64,000 bases of DNA, taken from assembly GCF_009727055.1 (NCBI RefSeq), contig NC_052359.1, positions 20,071,463 through 20,135,462 on the forward strand, written 5' to 3'. Source of the DNA: Benincasa hispida. Taxonomy: Eukaryota; Streptophyta; Magnoliopsida; Cucurbitales; Cucurbitaceae. Positions within the stretch are counted from its first letter, which is position 1. Every line of letters begins with the position of its first letter. A program made the translations under genes and the position numbers. Below are positions 55,113 through 64,000 of the stretch, in pieces. Below the pieces are notes generated by a model that saw only the letters and a list, made by a program, of their open reading frames with translations, searched no databases and was not told where the DNA came from.

Positions 55113-56835
55113 TGATGGGATTCGAATCCCAAGCATAATCATGTGAATGCTTTGCAACCAGCAAATTGATTTTTTACAGAAACAAAATCAGTATACTAAA
55201 AAAGAAAATATCATGCTTCAGAGAAATTAAAGAACCACTATCACCTTTGTAGATTCCCAAGCTCCTAGAACGATCCTTTTGATATTCCAATGAACGAATC
55301 CTCCAACAATCTTGAACACGAACGTCTCCTCGAACAATCTTGAACTCAATCACGAGAATAACCTTATTATTCTCAAGGATTCCAATAGAAGGATAGATGG
55401 TATCCAACTATTGGAAGAGGGTGGGGAGAAAAAAACCTTTGGGAGAATAGAGATGATTTCTTTTTGTGGCTTAGAAAAAAATTTGCACAATGAACTTTTA
55501 CACCAAAACAGCCATAAGAAAGGCTTTATATAGAGAAGGGTCAATCTCCTTCTTCAAGTCTTTTTCCATTTTTTCTTTGTGCACAATTAATTAAATAACA
55601 CTTATTTAATTAATTAGCACATTAATTAAATACTATTTATACATTAAATCTAATTTAACGTATATATATGTAATTATCATAAACATCGTATGTCTATGTG
55701 CAACACCTCTCTATTTATTAATTAATTTTTTGTGAATCTAACTCGCTTGAATTAATTATTTGAATCTCATTCAAATGTTTCTTTTCAACTTAATTTGAAT
55801 TATAGATCACATCCATAATCAATTACATCTTAATCATATTTATATAAAATTTCCTCAAATTGTTTTAGACAATTCAAATCTTTCCTTTTTAATATCATTT
55901 AGTGAACAACCAATATTTATTAACTGTGGGTACACTCCACTAAAGATCCACAACTAAACTTTTCTCATTATAGATTTATTTTTGTGTTCACAAATATAGA
56001 CAAATAACAACAAGCTAGTCTTTCACGAGTGTTCATAACTCCAACTAGGTCAAATTATCGTTTTACCAAATGGATACATCTGATTTCTTAAGTACTAGTG
56101 CTCCTCCATGGAACAACCTTTTTAAGGTCCAACCAATAAACAGAAACCCTCTCGGGCCAATGAGAGGTTAGAGCTCTTTGTTCAAGTCTTAAAGACACCA
56201 CTTAAAGAAACACTCATTTACTTACCCTAAAGATGGGAATGAGTGAATTCCATCGTGTATTATTATGTTCCCAGCTCCTCACTCGGTCTTGTCCTCCAAA
56301 TGGTAGGCTTATTGAATCGACGAACCAGCCACTCTCACCCATAAAAATAAAAGGATAATCCCCTGTGAACAGAAGTTTATAATATACTCAGAATCAAGAT
56401 TAAGTTGTCTAGGTCATCCTAGTGAAATAGAAACCTAAGTAGTCAACATTGTTACATCTATTGGTTATTATTTCACAGTATGATCTTATGCAAACTCATT
56501 ACATAGGATACCTCCACTCACATGTCACCTACATGAATGCATTGGATCATTACATTTATATCAAATACAAAGTTTTTCATATCCTTAATGTTACCATGAT
56601 AAGGTACCCAGCCTTATTCCTATACTATAGACCTTTTAGGCTATATCTTGAAAATTAATCCCTGTATGTCTTCATATACAGTTCAAGAGTCATAAGACAA
56701 CCTTGGATGTTATTTTATTGGATTTAAGGTTATTAAGAAAAAATAGAAATAACACAATGACATTTATTGAATTAACATCTATAACACTTTATTGATGACA
56801 GTCAATTAATAATACTTTGTAATTGTCATAAGCCA
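55113..56835 (-). mobile_element. 5' LTR of copia element F, far end missing
   Basis: It starts next to the primer site and matches the LTR family of 5357 in reverse (GTTCAAGTC...GGGCCAATGAGAGG near 56160, the GGTAGGCTTATTGAATCGACG word at about 56301). It ends near 56835 before reaching the expected GGACATAAAACCCAACA. It stands opposed to the partial LTR at 53246-54716 of the same family. Confidence 0.72.
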
Positions 56836-58250
56836 ATGTTAGTTCTTCCATAAAATTTCTCCACATAAAACTTTATTGGACTCATAAAGCTCGACATATC
56901 TACTTCACTTCCTAGCAAAACATCAAATAATTAACAACTCACACTATTTACAAATACCACAACTCGTTGCAAGAATTGTTTTATGATGTGGAAGCTTAGA
57001 CAATGTTACAACTATAGAGCATACTAAAAAAATTCAAGAAACTACAAACCTAGAACTCTGCCACCACTTATTGTCAAAAACCTCCCACTACTATCCTAGG
57101 AATAAGCATAAAAATAACACATAAATTAAAAGAAAATAATAAAACTGAAAACACAAGAAGTGACGTGGAAGAACTCCAAATCGGAGAACAAACTAAGGAC
57201 ATGAAAGAAATTTAATGTGTGAAAAATTTATTACAATAACAAAAATAATTCACTCCTGACCCAATTACAAGAACACTCTCTCAATGCTTTTATACTACAC
57301 ATATCTTTTAACCCACTAAAGAATACAACATCAAATTCAACTAGATTTAGAAAACCTGAATGTTTCTATAACTGGGACAAATTGAAACCAAAGGCATGGA
57401 CTTCTTTTATAGTGCTTGGAGTCTGAAAAAGCTATAAGATGACTCGTCACTCTAAATACGATGTTAACAGGAAGCACGAACAAGTACTATAACAAACAAC
57501 AAAACTAACTACAAGAAAGCAAGTAAAGGCAGACAGAAGTTGGTAACCTAGTTCAGTGAAATCTACCTATGTTTGGGGGCTAGCGTGCCTAGGAAAGATA
57601 ATAATACACTAATATTAAAGAGTCAAGAAATTACAACGTAGTACTTATCTGAAATTCAACGACTACTACAATGAGTCACGTAGTGCCCAATTCACAGATC
57701 ACCTAGGTTCTCTCTAGATGTGAGACTCCATCTCTAATAAACTTAGGTTCCCCCTAAATGTGTTAATATTAGTGTTGAACACTTCAACTTCCGACAGTGT
57801 GTGAGACTATTCCTCTTGATTATCTTCCGTTAGCTCAAGGAAGAAGTTTTAGGTTCTCCCATAAGACCAAGAATTCCTTTTCAACAACAATACCTTAGGC
57901 TCATTCTAAGGCAGAAATTATCTTCAAGGTATTGCAATTTTCAATCAATGCAATTGCACAACAGAATAGAACATGTATAGATAAAAACTTTCGTTGTTGC
58001 ACAAATTGGCCACCGAGAAACAAGACACTTTTAGACCATAAACAAATGTAGAAACCCTAAAAGAATACCATTATTCTCCTTTTAAAACCATGGTCAAGAA
58101 ACAAAACCAACTCCTCAATCAGAAATAATAGGTAGCACCTCAATAAAGGAAAATATCTGGCAAAATAAATATGTAGAAATTTTAAAGATAAGGAAAGAAA
58201 ATATACTGCATAAAATAATATTGTTTGTGTCTGATGTCAAGACTACATTT
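56836..58250. other. AT-rich DNA with possible LTR debris
   Basis: No gene is seen. GGTAACCTAGTTCAGTGAAA at about 57541 and the following words resemble the R/U5 part of plant copia LTRs, but no pair or primer site could be found. Confidence 0.4.
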
Positions 58251-59225
58251 ATGACAACAATACAAACCATCACAAGCTGCCTTAGAAAAATATAGAGCCA
58301 ATCAACAAATTTCTAACAAAGACCATCACTTTCTTGAACCTTTTCAATGAGGGACAACTGCACTTCTAATATTTTTCCAAATATGAAGAAGGATTCTTAA
58401 TCAATAAGACAACAAGTCTTCTTTGCTGATAGAGCTTGGTTAAATAACTCAGTATCTCTGAAATTGAGCGCACCTAACTCCTTAAGAGCACAAACCTCTT
58501 GCATCACATCCAGCAAATTTTACCTTTCTCTAATGACGAACCCCAAAAAAATCAAGCACAAAATGTCATAAATTCATTACACAAACCTGTAGGAAAATGA
58601 AAATAGCTTATAACATAATTAGGAATGGCTTGAACAACACTTTTAATGAGCACATCTTTTGTCCCAATTGAGAAAAGCCTATTCTTCCAACCTTCCAAAT
58701 CCTTCCACATCCACTCTTTTATAAATCGAACATCTTGCTTCTTTGTTATAAAAAAGAATGTTGGGTGGCCAAAAAAAAAAAGCCAAAACTATTACTATTT
58801 GTATAAAAGCCATTGAAGAATTATTAAAATTGACACATTTGCCAAGCACAAATGTATAGAATCATAAATAATCATCTATAACATCCCAAATTTATAATGA
58901 AAATCCTGAAAAAAATATCATGCTATCATCAACGAAAACATGGGAAATAAATGAGAGATAGAGGCACACAACCAAGAAACATGAACAATTGATAGATGCT
59001 CTCCTTAAATAAGGCCTATCAACTATTACAAATAGACATTCTGCATACAAGAGGAAGAGATAAGGGGAAAAAGGATCACCTTACTTCAACCATCGGGACA
59101 GGGCAATAGAACCATAAAAGTGCTTATTGATTAAAATAGAAAATTGAGTTATAGCCTCACTATCTATAACCAAATCTGACCATTTCTAATAATTAAACCC
59201 CAACTTTAACATAATATATGACATA
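58251..59225 (-). pseudogene. LINE-1-type reverse transcriptase, decayed
   Basis: LINE RTs copy element RNA directly at the target site. Minus-strand frames give, in order: YGSIALSRWLKQGDPFSPYL (about 59115-59060, the R.L.QGDPLSP motif), IVDRPYLRRASI, FVDDSMIFF (about 58945, the catalytic F.DD), then after a gap WKNRLFSIGTKDVLIKSVVQ and AIPNYVISYFHFP (about 58700-58610), and LKELGALNFRDTELFNQALS near 58430. These are well-known blocks of plant L1 elements. Frames change several times and stops are frequent. The endonuclease part and the poly-A end are not visible, and the LTR at 59240 cuts off the upstream side. Confidence 0.8.
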
Positions 59226-59239
59226 ATAACATTCTTTCC

Positions 59240-62200
59240 TGTTGGGATTGATGCCCTAAATCTTGTAGAGTCCTGTAGTTTGTAAACATTTGTATGAACA
59301 AACACTTTTTGATTTATATGATATTTTATTTACTTCAGTCTATGAAATATGAGATATTTTAGTTGCATTAACCACAAACCAATAAACTAAGATCCATGGT
59401 TATCGCTGTAACTTAAGCATATATATGGAGACATACAAGTGGATCGTGTTTTAAGTGACAACCTAAATGGTCTATAGTATATGGATAAAGGAGGGATACC
59501 TGGTGACGAAAAATTAACCGTCAAACACTTGATGACTAAAAATAAAGGGACACAATATGCGATGCATGTCTTAAGGTATGCGTTAGTTATCATGCGTTGG
59601 TGGTCATGCGTTGAAATGAAATATATGTTAACAAATGTATGCAATGGCCATGCATTCCTGTCATAAGTTTTCTTATGCTCGCACCAAGTATAACGCGAAT
59701 GCAAGTTTCTCGAGTGATCCGAGGTCGAATTCAAGGACTTGTAACTAAATGCTATGCGATAATGTGTTTGTGGCGGTTGAATAAAAGAATGATGGAGAGT
59801 ATTAAGCTACAACTACTCCTACTCCTAATTAACAGACAACACAATGAGAAATATGAATGAGAGGTAGAGACACGACAACTGTTGACGCGAAGTAAATGGA
59901 TGGAAAATAGATAAAATATGAGGATGTCTTTATCGCAACCCTTAAGAGTGACTGCAAAGGCAACCTCAGCCAATGCAAGCTATGCGATCATGCTATATGA
60001 GCCTAAATTTAGAACATATGTGATATGTATGCAAAAGAGTCGAGATGATCGCATATCGCCACCGTATCCTACTTCTTGGACGCATGCAATGTCCTCTCCG
60101 TAGGGTGCATACGCTGTGTAATAGCAAACGAAGCTTATTCCTAAGTTCCACATTCTTGCTTATGCGGATCTAATCTTGCTTAGATTCTAACCTAGCGCTC
60201 TCAAGTCTTAGGTTCTTTCTTCAGACTCTCTCTCGAGTAGCTCTAGAGGTGTGATGGATTCATACATAAGACAAGGTAACCGCAAAAACCTGGTTGATGT
60301 AAGATTATTCCTATCTCTCGTGAATACTTGCTTACATTTCTTAATGTGACCAACCACTTACCCTCCCAGGTAGTTAGTTGTTTCTAACTTTACTCATAGA
60401 CAAGCATTGCATCCGCCTATAGACAGGCGTTGTTATAGATTCACACTAAGCAAATAAGGTTTTCTCACAACACTCGTGCAATGCACACCTCCTGGTGGTT
60501 TGCTACATGCTTCATATCTCTATGCCACATGATTAAGTATGCAATACTCTAGCAATCTCACTAAGTGATGCAATGAAAGTTAAGGATGCTAAGTAAAGAA
60601 GATGGAGATGGAATCGAAGGAAACATAGAAATGCATTGAACACACAATGTATTAATTTCTTAATCCAAAATGAACACACAATGTCTAGAAATGCATTAAG
60701 ATGATTCCATTCCACCAACCTTGCATTCATCCCACTATTATGGTTATCGTGTAGCCACAATCGTGCAGTGAAAGCATTTGCTTGATTACCGCAACTTCTA
60801 CACGATGACCACAATCGCTTGACGACCGCAACTCCTATGCGATGGACGCATGCGGTTGATTACCGCAACACACATATGTTGATCGTAGGCATTTGCCTTT
60901 GCGATGGAGAGTTTCTCCATATGCGGTCGTCTATGCGATAGCCCGATTCTGTGTTTGTGTCCACTTCTTGCGTTAGCTACAAAAATAGACAATTGAACGC
61001 ATAATAACGCATAATAGTGGGTTAGCCGAGATTCTTAATGTTGAACGCTGTAAACTCATTTTCTCATGAATTTCTAATATAATTGCCACATATTATGCTT
61101 AACAGCCCCCATAATTCTAAATAAAAGGCCTAAGATGACGTGCATTTCTGCATGTCATCAATACCTTATCCCAGTGACACTATGAGTGTGGCCCACTTTA
61201 TAAATGTTACAACTGCTGTAAAGTGCTACAAATGATCTGATCTTGAACATTCGTGTATTAGACATGCGAGCGGGGATATTCTATAAAAAAGAGTTTGTAT
61301 AATACCTGACCACGAATGTTTAGTTTCGTTATATAAAGTCGTTCATAATTGAGACTTTCATTTCACTAGGATGACCATAACATAACCTTAATCCTGAGTG
61401 AGTTGTGAACTTCTGTCTATGATGGCGGTTCTTTAATTTGCATGGTTGATAGTGGCCAGATCACCGACTTAACAAGCCTACCATTTTAGGGATTCGTCTG
61501 ATTAGGGGGCTGGGAACACAGCTAAACAAAACAGAAGTCAATCATTCCCCAAAGTTGGGGTAAGTAGATAAATTGCTCCTTTAAGGGCTGATTCCGGGGC
61601 TTGAACAATGTGGCACCACACCTTCTCTTGGCCTGAGAAGGGTCTAGTCATAATGGGAATATGATCTATTGTTAATTAGATGAATCAGTGGTACTTAAGG
61701 AGTTAGATGTAACTATAATGGCAAAACGGTAAATTGGCCTAGCTGTACTTATGAACGATTTGTGAAGGGTCATCGCACTATTGATTGTTTATATCCAATG
61801 AACATAGAAATATATCTGTAGTGCGAAGAGTGCAATTGCTGGTCTTTAGTGGAGTGCTCTGTAGTTAACAGATGGTGGATATTATGATTAAAGAGTTTAA
61901 TCAGTTATTAACGTAACGTTGGAGATTCAAGCTACAGGTCCATAAGGTCCCCTTGGTAGTTCAATGAATTCAAGCTGAGAATCAGTTTTTGGGTTAGTTT
62001 GAAATGTTCAATTAATAAGAGGGAATTTGATTATATATGTTATAATTAAATTAAGTCAATTATATATGATATAATTGATATGATGTATTTGATACATTAT
62101 TATTTGATTGAAGGAATTTAATATAAATATGATTTATATTAAATGCCATAAAACGAGAAAAAAAACTATGGTTTATGTATTGTGTATGATGCAATATTAA

Positions 62201-62914
62201 AACTATAGGTTATAAATATAATATGATGAGTTAGTTATTTTATTTATTTATAATTTATTAATAATAAGATAATTAAATTTCTTTTTCTCTAATAAGCACC
62301 TTTAGTGGGTGGTTAAACGGTTTTATGGCTAAGTGGGATAAAGAAGAAAAATGGTTTTTCTATTGATTCCACATGCAACAAGTAATCAGATTACTAATTG
62401 AAAGACAAAACGATCGCATTGAGTTTACTATACGATAGTAATCTTTTCTAAACGATCGAGTGTTGAGTCTATACGATAGACTTGCTTCTTCTACACGATA
62501 GTGCTGCCTATTACTCGATCATCTCCTCCTCCTCCATTTTTCTTCCCTCAATCCAAAATTAGCCACAGCTCACAACTCCTAGATTCTCACACCGAGAATA
62601 CCAAGGCAATCTTGTGGTGGTGTCTAGATTTGTTTGAGGATCGAGTTTTATTCGTCGCTGGTGTTCGAGGGAGATTGTCTTGCTCATTGTGTTCGTGTTG
62701 GTCAACACGTTGATGATTGATCGAGGGACATATATAAAGAAAGAGTTCTTTAAAGGTATTGTTACTCTATCCTGTGTTTTTTATAAGAAGCATGTTGTAA
62801 TTTATCTTTAATGCATAATGGTTTCTGTATGATTGTAAATGTTTGAATTCTTTCACAATTGAGTTTGGAACGATCCGCTTCCGCTTATAGGTCCTCTATA
62901 ATTAGAGTTCTTCA
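59240..62914 (+). mobile_element. 5' LTR of a plus-strand copia element, with nested insert
   Basis: It starts TGTTGGGATTGATGCCC and ends GTTCTTCA, directly before a primer-binding site. Without the 1660-base insert at 59501-61160 (and one ATACC) it is about 2.0 kb, like its relative at 20359-22506. The end part holds ACGATCG/ACGATAG words (62400-62520). Confidence 0.87.
59496..61165. mobile_element. Nested insert with ATACC duplication, probable solo LTR
   Basis: The insert is 59501-61160. ATACC stands at 59496-59500 and 61161-61165. It begins TGGTGACG and ends GTCATCA, TG...CA ends with a short inverted match. The right end contains a near-perfect hairpin (GATGACGTGCA / TGCATGTCATC). It has no recognisable protein. 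GATTACCGCAAC and ATGCGATGGACGCATGCGG words recur about every 45 bases at 60770-60900. The open frames inside are not gene-like. Confidence 0.8.
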
Positions 62915-62915
62915 A

Positions 62916-62930
62916 TTGGTATCAGAGCCA
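62916..62930 (+). other. Primer-binding site
   Basis: TTGGTATCAGAGCCA follows the LTR after one base. It is a full initiator tRNA-Met complement. Confidence 0.9.
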
Positions 62931-63370
62931 GGTTCTTCTAATTTCCAAATTCCATTCCTTATTTAATTTCATTTACAGACTTGGTGGGTTTTAAGAATTC
63001 TGCAATGCGTTTAAGCGTTAAATGTGGTTGTGGATGTTGTTGATGGATAATTTCAGGATAATTGCCTCTTTTTAAAGCTTTCATTTACATTTAAAAAAGT
63101 TAATTTGTAACTGAACCTGCATTTTTAGGCATATTTAACAAGCAATAGAGTCTGTATTTGTTTTTTATTTGTTTAAATCGTTCTTGATGAAGCTTCAGAC
63201 GCAAGGAGTTGTTGTTCGCTTCGAGGAAGAAGCCGAATCGTTGGTCACATTGTGTGGCTTATGCTATAGATCATTTAGATTTGGCTATGCGATCATGTAG
63301 AAAAGTTCTACTTGATCGTGTAGTATTTGCTAAACGATCGCAAAGCTAATGCTACACGATCGTTGGCCTT
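62931..63370 (+). mobile_element. Leader remnant with ACGATCG words
   Basis: Non-coding sequence after the primer site. At 63280-63370, GCGATCATGTAG, TTGATCGTGTAG, AAACGATCGC and ACACGATCG stand close together. It ends where a minus-strand gag begins. Confidence 0.55.
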
Positions 63371-64000
63371 AACGGCCTTCCTTTCTTTCAACCAGTGAGG
63401 ACAGTTCCTTTTCCAGTGTCCATGTTGGTTGTAGTGGAGACACTTTCCCTTTTCAACCAATGGTGGACGTCTTATTGGCGCGACAGGCGGCGGGTTAGCA
63501 GGCGCCTTCCTTTTCCATTACCACCTTTGCAGAGTTAGAAGTAGAAGATGTAGACTTTGTTCCTGAGATCAAACCTCTATGGAACGTCCTGGAGGATGAA
63601 GCAACATTTGCCTCACCCTTCTTCTTGTCTTTACTTTTTCAGTAAAGATTTGTAGGTCTAGAACTCGTTGAGGAAAGTTGTAAGGTTATATTTCAGTTTG
63701 TTAAGAATCATATTACTAACAAAGTGAAGGAAGCTCTCCGGCAAAGAATGCAGGATTATGCTAACCTGGCTGCCCTCATCGATGGTAGACCAATTCAACT
63801 CTGCCATATTGAAGTGGACCATCATGTTAAGCACATGTTCACGAACAGAGGTGTCTTCTTCCAATTTTTGAGTTGAACATGTATTTAAGAGTCTCATGCA
63901 TAAGCTGTTCAGATGATTGTCCAAACATCCCCCGTAGCGACTGCATGATCTCACATGTTGAGACCATAGGCTCATGTTACTTGGCCAAGACTTCAGAAAG
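63371..64000 (-). pseudogene. Gag of a minus-strand copia element, runs off the window
   Basis: The frame 63975-63658 has VREHVLNMMVHFNMAELNW and ILHSLPESFLHFVSNMIL, the capsid block also seen in element C, then NKLKYNLTTFLNEF. Near 63450-63390 the zinc knuckle reads CLHYNQHGHWKRNCPHW with its cysteines and histidine in place. Frames between are broken. The first part of gag lies beyond the right edge. Its orientation is opposite to the LTR and primer site at 59240-62930, so it does not belong to that element in its present form. Confidence 0.82.

Overview
The window looks like nuclear DNA from a flowering plant. The long AT-rich repeats, the several related Ty1/copia families whose LTRs begin TGTTGGG and are primed by initiator tRNA-Met, and two small inverted-repeat element types suggest a cucurbit (family Cucurbitaceae). 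That family-level guess rests on memory of such repeats, not on a search. One intact host gene is visible. Almost everything else is decayed transposable-element sequence.

Host gene: 33427-40020 (+) is a four-exon half-size ABC transporter of subfamily G, closest in my reading to ABCG9. The joined product is 627 residues, with both nucleotide-binding motifs and the membrane domain intact. A TATA box lies 204 bases before the ATG. Its introns (about 1.8, 1.6 and 1.3 kb) are AT-rich. Introns 1 and 3 hold repeat copies, including a short element with about 50-base inverted ends.

Left part (1-16776): the 3' LTR end of a minus-strand copia element (1-353), a MITE-like copy, a worn Ty3/gypsy LTR end, and a decayed CACTA (En/Spm) TNP2 transposase on the minus strand. 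Minus-strand copia element B follows (3' LTR 2369-4318, pol to 9370, 5' leader to about 12236). B is broken by a plus-strand LTR at 5357-7247, and its leader carries a seven-copy minisatellite of about 64 bases. Minus-strand copia element C (12237-16776) lacks both LTRs.

Middle (16777-30013): plus-strand copia element D has a 5' LTR, PBS, leader, gag, protease, integrase, RT and RNase H, all with stops. Its leader is split by a 2148-base solo LTR with an ATTTC target duplication. Just after RNase H, about 1.4 kb of foreign, probably organelle-derived DNA replaces roughly 16 bases. Its 3' LTR is cut short and fused to an inverted LTR part, making a palindrome of about 1.8 kb.

Right part (40021-64000): a CACTA-like end, a gypsy-like LTR piece, the 5' half of a Tork-type copia element G (minus), and a copia leader with its 5' LTR. 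Next is minus-strand element E, split by a 2830-base solo LTR with a CTGCA duplication; its 3' LTR holds a 228-base MITE with a 9-base duplication. After that come two opposed LTRs of one family, a decayed LINE-1 RT on the minus strand, and a plus-strand LTR (59240-62914) holding a 1660-base insert with an ATACC duplication. The window ends in a minus-strand copia gag.

I found no RNA gene, no CRISPR array and no convincing new biological system. The most unusual objects are the chimeric element D, the palindromic LTR pair, and ACGATCG-type short repeats recurring in several LTR and leader contexts.
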